A stretch of DNA of 7,291 nucleotides, taken from NCBI GenBank assembly GCA_003233535.1, contig QIMA01000028.1, positions 1-7,291 of the forward strand, read 5' to 3'. Under the pieces are notes generated by a model that saw nothing but the letters and a program-made list of their open reading frames with translations, did no database searches and was not told the origin of the DNA. This stretch comes from Rhodanobacteraceae bacterium. GTDB taxonomy: Bacteria > Pseudomonadota > Gammaproteobacteria > Xanthomonadales > SZUA-5. The position numbers and the translations under genes were made by a program. This document shows positions 1 to 6,100 of the stretch, in pieces (within the stretch, counting starts at the first letter, position 1; each line of letters starts with the position of its first letter).

Positions 1-20
1 GGTGTAGTGGTTCATACACC
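1..20. repeat. Short inverted repeat at window edge
   Basis: GGTGTA at 1-6 and TACACC at 15-20 form a perfect 6-bp inverted repeat around an 8-base loop. It could be a small hairpin or a protein site, or chance within the tail of a gene lying to the left. No T-run follows, so it is not a good intrinsic terminator. The true extent cannot be judged because the window begins at its first base. Confidence 0.25.
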
Positions 21-75
21 CGACTGAGGAAAAACCGCTGGGCGATCAAGGGCCTAGCGAGGGCGCGTGAAGTTT

Positions 76-243
76 ATGAAATTCCGGGTTAATTACAGCA
101 ACGGCGGCGAACCGATTACTATGGCGATCATTGCCACCCAGAGCATCGGTCAACTCACCGTTCCGCTGTTCTTGATTGCCGTCTCTGCCAAGCCGACGAA
201 GATGGATATCAAGCCGGTACTTGAGTCGCCAACGCACGCCTGA
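76..243 (+). CDS. Possible small hydrophobic ORF or gene remnant (55 aa), unrecognised
   Basis: An ATG at 76 opens a 55-codon frame ending in TGA at 241-243, about 40 bases before the IclR regulator and on the same strand. It has a polar start (MKFRVNYSNGGEP), a hydrophobic stretch at about residues 15-37 (including SIGQLTVPLFLIAVSA) that could be one membrane segment, and a lysine-containing tail. I recognise no family. The ribosome-binding site is poor: GAGG at 59-62 suits a GTG at 67 better than the ATG. A second frame is open from the window start to a TAA at 90-92 and could be the last 29 codons of an upstream gene, overlapping this one. Possible readings are a small membrane protein, a decayed fragment of a transporter, or a chance ORF. 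The rest of positions 1-283 shows nothing else I can support. Confidence 0.22.
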   Translation: MKFRVNYSNGGEPITMAIIATQSIGQLTVPLFLIAVSAKPTKMDIKPVLESPTHA

Positions 244-260
244 ACGCCGTATTTAGATCG

Positions 261-271
261 ATCACAGTGAT
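261..271. promoter_or_regulatory. Perfect 11-bp palindrome before the IclR gene (candidate operator)
   Basis: ATCAC-A-GTGAT is a perfect inverted repeat with a single central base, preceded directly by the self-complementary GATCGATC at 256-263. It ends just before the GAGGA ribosome-binding site (272-276) of the regulator gene. Many IclR-family regulators repress themselves from palindromic sites near their own start, so autoregulation is a reasonable guess. The short length means chance is possible. It does not match an IclR operator I know. Confidence 0.3.
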
Positions 272-283
272 GAGGACGCTGCC

Positions 284-1102
284 ATGGGCAACCCCAAACG
301 CCTACTCACCACGGTCCGCTTCGAATCCGACCAGGACCACCCTCAATTCGTCTCCGCCGCCGCCCGCTCTTTGGCCATTTTGAACTGTTTCGACTACGGC
401 GAGCTGTATCTAGGAAACCGCGAGATCGCTCTGCGGACAGACTTACCCAAAGCGACCGTTTCGCGACTGACGTTCACGCTGTGCTCGCTGGGATATCTGA
501 ATTACTCCCAGATCCAGGAAAAGTACGCTTTGGGCGCGGCCCTGTTATCGCTCGGCAATACGTACAAACGGTGCAATCAGGTCATCGCCATAGCCAAACC
601 TCTAATGCAGCGCTGCGCAGAGGAAACCGGTTCATCGCTGATGTTGGGCTCATCAGACGGCATGCGCATGATCGTGTTGGCCAGCGCCAACTGCGCATCG
701 TGTCCGGACTTGGATCTCGAACCAGGTGCTCGAGTCCCTCACGGATTGACCGCATTGGGTCGTGCCGATCTTGCCGCTAGACGGGATGAACTTTTTCAGC
801 GTTACCTTAGTGAGCTGGAGCCGCAGTGTAGACCGGTCGATTGGCCGCAGTTACGCGATGGCATTCTCCGCGCCCGCGAGGATGTCGCAGCAAGCGGCTT
901 TTGCTATTCACTGGGTGATTGGCGCAGCGAAATTTATGCTGTGGGAGTGCCGATGGTTGGAAAGGACCGCGACCGCATCCTGGCCTTTAGCTGTGGCGGC
1001 CTAGCTCACAGCATGACCCACGAGCGCCTGTACGAGAAGATAGGGCCTCGGCTGCTTCAACTGCGCGATGAGGTATTGGTGGCAACCAAAGGAGTTTTTT
1101 AG
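284..1102 (+). CDS. IclR-family transcriptional regulator
   Basis: A 272-residue cytoplasmic DNA-binding regulator. Residues about 22-92 form the winged helix-turn-helix: AARSLAILNCF, then LPKATVSRLTFTL as recognition helix, then LGYLNYSQIQEKYALGAALLSLG as the wing typical of IclR proteins. Residues about 100-265 form the GAF-like effector domain, with GARVPHGLTALGRADLA, GFCYSLGDWRSEIYAVGVPM and ILAFSCGG matching conserved blocks of the family. Length is normal for IclR proteins (about 250-280). The ATG at 284 is supported by GAGGA at 272-276 with a 7-base spacer. The gene faces the receptor gene tail to tail. Family members usually bind a small organic acid or catabolic intermediate and control neighbouring catabolic genes; here the effector is unknown. 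Nine cysteines are present, including a CxxC at 137-140. The family call is firm; control of the receptor/amidohydrolase pair is inference from position. Confidence 0.93.
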   Translation: MGNPKRLLTTVRFESDQDHPQFVSAAARSLAILNCFDYGELYLGNREIALRTDLPKATVSRLTFTLCSLGYLNYSQIQEKYALGAALLSLGNTYKRCNQVIAIAKPLMQRCAEETGSSLMLGSSDGMRMIVLASANCASCPDLDLEPGARVPHGLTALGRADLAARRDELFQRYLSELEPQCRPVDWPQLRDGILRAREDVAASGFCYSLGDWRSEIYAVGVPMVGKDRDRILAFSCGGLAHSMTHERLYEKIGPRLLQLRDEVLVATKGVF

Positions 1103-1124
1103 GGTCCATTCAAGGACGCAAATT

Positions 1125-1140
1125 TAGCGCACCTGCGCTA
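1125..1140. repeat. Inverted repeat downstream of the regulator gene
   Basis: TAGCGCA at 1125-1131 and TGCGCTA at 1134-1140 form a perfect 7-bp inverted repeat with a 2-base centre. As RNA it could fold as a 6-bp stem with a 4-base loop. It lies 22 bases after the regulator stop codon. No T-run follows on the + strand, so it is a weak terminator candidate. It could help stop or stabilise the end of the regulator transcript, or be a protein-binding site. Confidence 0.35.
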
Positions 1141-1248
1141 GTCGGAATGGGCCTAAGCAGCAACGCCCGCGTCGCTCTACTGAGTCCTGGACCCTATCCC
1201 CTTGAGCCCGAAGGAGCAATTGGCCTAGCCTATAGAGCCCAAACTCGC

Positions 1249-1272
1249 CGCCGCGACCCTATCGTCGCGGCG
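1249..1272 (-). terminator. GC-rich hairpin after the TonB-dependent receptor gene
   Basis: CGCCGCGAC (1249-1257) and GTCGCGGCG (1264-1272) pair perfectly over 9 bp with a 6-base loop. The hairpin begins 12 bases past the receptor stop codon on the - strand. Only a short T-run (GAGTTTGG) follows on that strand, so it resembles an intrinsic terminator with a poor U-tract. Being between convergent genes, it may also limit read-through from the regulator on the other strand. The hairpin is seen directly; its terminator role is inference. Confidence 0.55.
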
Positions 1273-1284
1273 ACAGTAGTACAG

Positions 1285-3822
1285 CTAGAACGACATCCGC
1301 AGCGTCGCGCCGTAGGTTCGTGGAGCCGCCAGGAAGGCGTTCCAGGAGCCGGCCTGCAGCGGCGCATCAAAACCAACCTGTATGTAGTCCTTATCGGTTA
1401 GGTTCTGGGCCCACAACTCCAGCATCCAGCGCTCGTCTTGGTCGCCGAGACCGATGCGGGCATTGACCACCGTGAACGACGACTGTTCCTTTTCCGGATC
1501 CAAGTCAGAGCCGGTGTTGTAGTCCGAGGAGTACTTGGCACCAATATTGAATCGTCCCAACAGACTTCCGCCAATCGGCCACTCGTAGCTCATCGCCGCC
1601 GAAGATGACCAGAACGGTGCGAAGCTAACCCGACTGTTAGGCAACAAAAAAAGACCGGCATCAGGCAAGACATCGGGACCGTAGCGGGTATCGGCATAGG
1701 TCACGCCGGCCTGCAAAAACAGTCCATCAACCGGCGTCTGCCACAACATTTCTGCCTCTGCGCCCTGGGAGATCACCTCAGGCACCGAGCGCACGACAAA
1801 CGTTGTGCCGAGGAAGCTGTTGAGCTGAAAACCCGAAAAGTCCTGGTAAAAGATCGCGCCGTTGAGCAACAAGTTGCCGCCCGCCCATGTGGTCTTGGTA
1901 CCGAACTCATAGCTGTTGACGAATTCGGCCGGGAACGAAGTGTCGATCACCGGGAGGATCCCCGCGGGTCCACTAGTCGTTCCGTCACCGGACTGCACGC
2001 GGTCCAGATTGAACCCGCCAGCTTTGTAGCCACGCGCTGCGGAACCGTAGAACATCACGTTTTCATTCCAGCGATAGGCGGCCTTGAAGGTGCCTGACCA
2101 CTCGCTCTCATCACGCTGTTGATTCGTTTCGCGCCCTATATGCAGCGGGTTGGTCCACGGCAAGCACATGAAACCAACCAGGGTCGGCAGTACCGCACCC
2201 ACCGCCGCAGCTGGCACCCCACGCGCGATCAGGGCGGCGGCCGCCGTACTCGGATCAACCAATGCGCCGCCGCAGCCAGCGTTGCCGCCTTGGCTGCCGA
2301 AACGAGAGTCCACTTCCTTGTCTTCACGGGTGTAGCGGAAGCCGCCGATCAGATCGAGGGAATCGGTCACGTGAAACGTATTGTTAGTGAAAACGGCGAA
2401 GCTGCGAGCATTCTGTTCGAAGCGGTCATCCGATGCCTCACCGACAAAAGTGGTGCCAAACGGTCGACCCGTAGCTTCGGACAAGAAGGTCGCCGCCCCT
2501 GCTGTGTTCACCAAGCCTGGAGGAAAGGCCGCGGCAAGGTTGTTGAGCAAAGCGATCGACAGATAAGGCTCATAGGCGCTGCCCAACACAGTCTGAGTGT
2601 GACGAACGAGCTTTTCGTCGGCGAAGTACACGCCTGCCATCCAATCGACTCGTTCGGTGCTGCCAGTCAGCCGTAACTCCTGAGAAAAGGTCTCGAAGGC
2701 ATCGGACGCGTCGTCCTCACCGAAGTTGCGATGCCAGATGTCGGCACTGCTGAAATCCAGGTCCGTGCCGTTGATCGTCTGCCAATCGCGCAGCGCTGTG
2801 ATCGAGGTTAAGGCCGCGCTGTCGAACCAGGGTGTGGTCCAGTCCATTTGCACCGAAATGCCACGGTCAACAATTTCCGAGCGCGTGTCGCGGTTGCTGT
2901 AGGCGACACGGTTAAATGGATCAGCGGTAGGCGACACCCCTTCGCCACCGGCTAACGCATCGACGATGCCCGCTGCGGGACCGCGAAAAATGGTCACGCC
3001 AGCACAGCAACGCTCATCGCGCTCGGTGTAATCCAGGGCTACGTTGACCTCGAGGTCCTGATTAGGCTGCAGCAACAGCTGCCCACGCAGAGAATAGAAA
3101 TCTTGATTGACGTCTTCGTCGCTGGTGCGGGGCCCGCCGCCGGTGACGATATCCAAATAGCCGTCGCGCTCGCGCTTAGTGGCGAACAGCCGAAACGCAG
3201 CCGCGTCGCCAATGGGACTATTGAAGGCAGCGGAGGCACCCAGAATGCCGTAGTTACCTGCAGTAAGTTCGGCCTCTACCTCGGTTTCGAACCCGGGCTT
3301 TTTGGTCACCACATTGATGATGCCGGCCGACGTGTTCTTGCCGAAAACGGTTCCTTGCGGGCCCTTCAGTACTTCAATTCGCTCCAGCTCACCCAAGTCG
3401 CCGAAACCGACCCCGTTGCGTGCTCGATAAACGCCATCGATCACTACGCCAACGGAAGATTCCAACCCGGTATTGTCGCCAACCGTACCGACACCGCGGA
3501 TCCGGGCAGTGGTCAATGCTTCGCTGGAGGTAGACGTCACGGTAAGACCCGGGACCAAGAGCTGCAGATCCTTGATGTCGCGCGCACCCATGTCCTTGAG
3601 CAGTTGGTCGGTCACCACGGTGATCGAAATCGGCACATCCTGCAGCTGTTCCTCGCGTTTTTGCGCGGTCACTTTGATCGCGCTCAGCAGTTGGCTGTCT
3701 GGATCAGACTCCGCTGCCCCGCGCGTGGAATCTTGCGCCAATACACTGCTACTAGCGGCGACGCAGAGCGTGCCATAGATGGCCAGCGTCAGCGCTCGGC
3801 GTACCGGTCGTTCTCTATTCAT
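1285..3822 (-). CDS. TonB-dependent outer-membrane receptor
   Basis: An 845-residue outer-membrane active transporter, energised by TonB-ExbB-ExbD. The N-terminus is a signal peptide (RR at 8-9, hydrophobic 10-27, likely cleavage after SSVLA at 29). A TonB-box-like IKVTAQKRE follows at 49-57. The plug domain (about 60-173) includes VPISITVV, LVPGLTV, ARIRGVG, GVVIDGVY, ERIEVLKGPQGTVFGKNTSAG and INVVTKKPG. The beta-barrel follows to the end, with typical pieces such as YGSAARGYKAGGFNLDR (592-608) and ELWAQNLTDKDY (802-813). The last residue is Phe (ATLRMSF), as expected for Bam-dependent insertion. Length is normal for the family. The ATG is preceded on its strand by GGGAGGGG with about 7 bases spacing. 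It lies 111 bp downstream of the amidohydrolase on the same strand, and no clear promoter is visible in the gap, so the two may be co-transcribed. It resembles the large class of receptors found next to catabolic genes rather than a known siderophore receptor; the ligand is unknown. Oddities are a vicinal CysCys at 272-273 and Cys517/Cys553 flanking an Ala-rich segment. Confidence 0.96.
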   Translation of the reverse strand: MNRERPVRRALTLAIYGTLCVAASSSVLAQDSTRGAAESDPDSQLLSAIKVTAQKREEQLQDVPISITVVTDQLLKDMGARDIKDLQLLVPGLTVTSTSSEALTTARIRGVGTVGDNTGLESSVGVVIDGVYRARNGVGFGDLGELERIEVLKGPQGTVFGKNTSAGIINVVTKKPGFETEVEAELTAGNYGILGASAAFNSPIGDAAAFRLFATKRERDGYLDIVTGGGPRTSDEDVNQDFYSLRGQLLLQPNQDLEVNVALDYTERDERCCAGVTIFRGPAAGIVDALAGGEGVSPTADPFNRVAYSNRDTRSEIVDRGISVQMDWTTPWFDSAALTSITALRDWQTINGTDLDFSSADIWHRNFGEDDASDAFETFSQELRLTGSTERVDWMAGVYFADEKLVRHTQTVLGSAYEPYLSIALLNNLAAAFPPGLVNTAGAATFLSEATGRPFGTTFVGEASDDRFEQNARSFAVFTNNTFHVTDSLDLIGGFRYTREDKEVDSRFGSQGGNAGCGGALVDPSTAAAALIARGVPAAAVGAVLPTLVGFMCLPWTNPLHIGRETNQQRDESEWSGTFKAAYRWNENVMFYGSAARGYKAGGFNLDRVQSGDGTTSGPAGILPVIDTSFPAEFVNSYEFGTKTTWAGGNLLLNGAIFYQDFSGFQLNSFLGTTFVVRSVPEVISQGAEAEMLWQTPVDGLFLQAGVTYADTRYGPDVLPDAGLFLLPNSRVSFAPFWSSSAAMSYEWPIGGSLLGRFNIGAKYSSDYNTGSDLDPEKEQSSFTVVNARIGLGDQDERWMLELWAQNLTDKDYIQVGFDAPLQAGSWNAFLAAPRTYGATLRMSF

Positions 3823-3870
3823 GGATGCACCCCTCCCTTGGCAAATCGAAAATCGTGGTGCCGTAAGGCG

Positions 3871-3901
3871 AGCCGCTCCCTTGCCGTCTAAGCGGCTTTT
3901 T
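3871..3901 (+). terminator. Terminator-like hairpin with T-run, oriented to the + strand
   Basis: AGCCGCT (3871-3877) and AGCGGCT (3891-3897) form a perfect 7-bp stem with a 13-base loop, followed by TTTTT at 3897-3901. A shorter alternative stem, GCCG/CGGC (3883-3886 with 3893-3896), ends near the same T-run. This has the form of an intrinsic terminator read left to right, yet both flanking genes run right to left. On the - strand the run is A, before the stem. It may stop antisense transcription entering from the receptor region, act as a 5' leader structure of the receptor mRNA, or be chance. Confidence 0.4.
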
Positions 3902-3933
3902 CAAGAGTCAGATCGGTCACGGTACCGCCAACG

Positions 3934-5469
3934 CTAGCAGGGTCGAGTGCACGAAAACGAAACTCTCGCCGAGCCAAGTTTGAGACGTCGTCCAGCCTGA
4001 TGGTTAGCTGCCAGAGTCGAACGTTCAATCAAGACTCCGTTCAAGATGACATAGCTGATTCGGGTCCAGGCGTCGATGGTCTCAAGCGGGTTCTCACTTA
4101 GCAGCAGTAGATTGGCAACCTTCCCCACTTCTACAGTGCCGTATTGGGCCTGTAGACCGAAACGCTCAGCATTGTTTATCGTGGCAGCAGCCAACACATC
4201 TGCGAGACCAACCCCGGCATCAGCCATCATTTTCATTTCTAGCGCGGTGGCCAGCCCTGGCTGGTTAGCAAAACTCGGGCTTCCGGGAAAATCTGAGCCG
4301 AGCAAGATAGGGTGCTTGGCATCGGCCAAATAGCGCATGACCAACGCACCTTTTCCGACGCGACCATGGATAAAGATATCGGCGATAGTCTGGTCTGGAA
4401 GCCGATCAAAACCCACCCGGAGCTCTTCCCTAAACCAGTCAGCTGCTGGCGTGCCAAACCAATCAATCATCTCGGACGGCGTTACGGCAGGGAACTCGGG
4501 ATTGTCTTTAGCATCTGCCAACATGACTTCCCCAAGCCCGGCAATGACTCTTTGCGTGGGCATATATCCAATGCCCTGCCTGACCATCTGATCAAGCACG
4601 GCCGCAATGGGCTGTGGAATCTGATTCTCACGCGAGTACTCGCCCCAGTTCCACATGCCATGGGCGATGACATCGACCTTTGCCTGGATAGCCTTTTCAT
4701 ACATATCGAGCGCATTCGCGTGAGCCAGCACTAGCAACCCGGAGAGTGTCGCAGCGTGCCTGATGCGCGCGAGGGTTTCTTCTGACAGTAGCGGCCAGTG
4801 GCTGGCGTTTCCGTAGCCATCTTCAAAATAAAGCTTGACGCACAAAGCGCCAGACGCATGGATTGCTTGGACGATATCTTCCGGTGAGCCCGGCGCACCG
4901 GTGGTCGTACCTTCATCGACCAAGTACTCGAACATGACCTTGGATGCTTCGTCGATCTTCTCGACGAGTGGAAATGTACTCTTCGACGTAATCACTTCAC
5001 AACGGAAGTAATCTGGGTGCGCGTTCGCGGCAGTGAACTCCTGCCAATGAACACCAGGGTTAGGGTCGAGTACTTGAGTCACCCCGTAGTAGAGAAAACT
5101 GCGAGGCTGCTGCTGGTAATACTTTTCAACCAGCTTAGGGTTTTCACGTGACACCGGCTCCACACCAAAACCCATGCCGGGAACTGATGAGACATGCACG
5201 TGACTATCCATGATTCCCGGCACCAAATACATGCCTTGCGCAGAGACTGACGGCACATCACCATCAACGTCGATAGTCGTTCTACTAATCGCCTTGATTT
5301 CTCCATCCTCAACCAGAACATTCATCTCGAACTGAGGTTCTGAAAGGTGGGGAGATACGATGTTGACGTTCTCGATAATTAACGCTGCCTGTGCAGCGGC
5401 TACGAGATGAAAAGACAGACAAAACAACGCTAAGCATATGCGCACTAGTGTTCTTCCCAGGGTTGGCAC
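3934..5469 (-). CDS. Exported metal-dependent amidohydrolase
   Basis: A hydrolase of the amidohydrolase superfamily, with a signal peptide (hydrophobic core about residues 9-27, ending AAAQA). It should act in the periplasm or outside the cell. Numbering from the first start, metal-site residues are all present: His90 and His92 in GIMDSHVHVSS, Lys212 in CVKLYFEDG (candidate carboxylated lysine), His250 in LVLAHANALD, His270 in VIAHGMWNWGEY, and Asp393 in LLGSDFPGSP. The C-terminal GTVEVGKVANLLLLSENPL (445-463) is the classic ending that rejoins the small beta domain. The arrangement suits the imidazolonepropionase/prolidase-like branch; the substrate (a cyclic amide, peptide or ester) is not predictable. 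Two starts are possible. GTG at 5469 has weak support. GTG at 5445 has GGGAAGA at 5452-5458, well spaced, and gives a compact signal peptide of 503 residues total, so it may be the real one. The last 25 or so residues are basic, without recognisable features. G+C is about 50%, lower than neighbouring genes. Confidence 0.92.
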   Translation of the reverse strand: MPTLGRTLVRICLALFCLSFHLVAAAQAALIIENVNIVSPHLSEPQFEMNVLVEDGEIKAISRTTIDVDGDVPSVSAQGMYLVPGIMDSHVHVSSVPGMGFGVEPVSRENPKLVEKYYQQQPRSFLYYGVTQVLDPNPGVHWQEFTAANAHPDYFRCEVITSKSTFPLVEKIDEASKVMFEYLVDEGTTTGAPGSPEDIVQAIHASGALCVKLYFEDGYGNASHWPLLSEETLARIRHAATLSGLLVLAHANALDMYEKAIQAKVDVIAHGMWNWGEYSRENQIPQPIAAVLDQMVRQGIGYMPTQRVIAGLGEVMLADAKDNPEFPAVTPSEMIDWFGTPAADWFREELRVGFDRLPDQTIADIFIHGRVGKGALVMRYLADAKHPILLGSDFPGSPSFANQPGLATALEMKMMADAGVGLADVLAAATINNAERFGLQAQYGTVEVGKVANLLLLSENPLETIDAWTRISYVILNGVLIERSTLAANHQAGRRLKLGSARVSFSCTRPC

Positions 5470-5505
5470 GATCGGCGTTCGCTTCCGAGTAACCAGCCTT
5501 TGCTA

Positions 5506-5533
5506 AAGAGCTGCTGAGGCAGATCGGGCTCTT
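5506..5533 (-). terminator. Hairpin between the DUF6165-like gene and the amidohydrolase
   Basis: AAGAGC (5506-5511) and GCTCTT (5528-5533) form a 6-bp stem with a 16-base loop, and inside it TGC/GCA (5512-5514, 5519-5521) can pair further. On the - strand the stem ends in GCTCTTTAG, a short T-run. It lies 29 bases after the DUF6165-like stop codon, so it may partly end that transcript before the amidohydrolase gene. The T-run is short and the stem modest, so this is weak. No convincing promoter for the amidohydrolase was seen in the 93-bp gap. Confidence 0.3.
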
Positions 5534-5562
5534 CTGCAAACGGACATGGCCTCATCTCAAAA

Positions 5563-5955
5563 CTACTCGTAACTGGCGTAGGACTTCTCTTCCACCAGCG
5601 CCGAGCCCAACTTTCCATTCACCACGCGCTTTAGCCGCGCACGCTCGTCATTAGTAATGTAAACACGGCGGGCCAGCTCGATAAACTGCTTATCGAAGCG
5701 CTTTTCGCGCTCCAGATCGCGAATCTCGTCCTCGATTTCCCACAGCTGCTCATTCACCTTCTTCAGCTCGGCCAGGGTCTCAGCAATGTCGATCTTGGAT
5801 TCGTCGGAGTGATTCCAGGTGGCCTGCAGCGACTCCAGCTCGCGGCGGACGTTGGCAATCTTGGCTGGGTCGCTCATGCGTTCGGTCTTGATTTGTAGAA
5901 TCGCCATCTTGTCCAGCAGTTCACCGAACGACACGGGTACAGAAATGATGCTCAT
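5563..5955 (-). CDS. DUF6165-like small helical protein, function unknown
   Basis: A 130-residue cytoplasmic protein with no signal peptide or membrane segment. The start SIISVPVSFGELLDKMAILQ (residues 2-21) carries the GEL-DK pattern that I associate with the uncharacterised family DUF6165. The family name is from memory and should be confirmed. Residues about 20-95 are strongly charged and heptad-like (KTERMSDPAKIANVRRELES, ELKKVNEQLWEIEDEIRDLE), predicting long helices or a coiled coil. The end (FIELARRVYITNDERARLKR) looks like a separate helical element. Full family-like length, no truncation. The ATG at 5955 has GGGAA about 9 bases upstream. It is divergent from the exported protein at 6101 and precedes the amidohydrolase by 93 bp on the same strand. 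A functional tie to the amidohydrolase is doubtful, because base composition and family differ and a hairpin intervenes. No function is assigned. Confidence 0.82.
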   Translation of the reverse strand: MSIISVPVSFGELLDKMAILQIKTERMSDPAKIANVRRELESLQATWNHSDESKIDIAETLAELKKVNEQLWEIEDEIRDLEREKRFDKQFIELARRVYITNDERARLKRVVNGKLGSALVEEKSYASYE

Positions 5956-5956
5956 T

Positions 5957-6024
5957 GCGCGCAGTTCCCAATACGAATGGCGCGCAGATTAGCTTGCGGC
6001 GACTGGCATATCTAGCTGCGGCGA
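5957..6024. repeat. Two pairs of 8-bp direct repeats in the divergent promoter region
   Basis: GCGCGCAG occurs at 5957-5964 and 5980-5987, 23 bases apart. TGCGGCGA occurs at 5995-6002 and 6017-6024, 22 bases apart. Both spacings are close to two DNA turns, which would place the copies on the same helix face. They sit between divergent gene starts and could be regulator sites; in GC-rich DNA such 8-mers can also arise by chance. Confidence 0.3.
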
Positions 6025-6044
6025 TCCAGAGCGTCTCGGATGTG

Positions 6045-6072
6045 TGGACCCGCGTGCGCAGACCGCTACACT
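6045..6072 (+). promoter_or_regulatory. Candidate sigma-70 promoter of the exported helical protein
   Basis: TGGACC at 6045-6050 as -35 (4 of 6 to TTGACA) and TACACT at 6067-6072 as -10 (4 of 6 to TATAAT), spacing 16 bases. Transcription would start near 6079, leaving a leader of about 20 bases before the ATG at 6101. This argues that translation begins at 6101 and not at the upstream in-frame GTG at 6044, which would overlap the promoter. Confidence 0.45.
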
Positions 6073-6100
6073 ATCGCCGACTTTCGAACGAGTACACACC

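Noticed and set aside
46..237. - strand ORF of 63 codons at the left end
   Set aside because: Composition is Arg/Asn-rich without any recognisable pattern, and it opposes the more protein-like + frame. No support for a real gene.
2119..2676. + strand ORF of 185 codons inside the receptor region
   Set aside because: The peptide looks like antisense translation of barrel sequence, with no family features or ribosome-binding site.
3103..3891. Long + strand ORF (262 codons) opposite the receptor gene
   Set aside because: It is antisense to the well-conserved signal peptide, plug and start of the receptor, has no recognisable domain, and crosses the receptor's start and ribosome-binding site. 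It is a shadow of biased codon use.
6044..6100. Upstream GTG start for the exported helical protein
   Set aside because: It would put 19 polar residues before an evident signal sequence and overlap the candidate promoter at 6045-6072.
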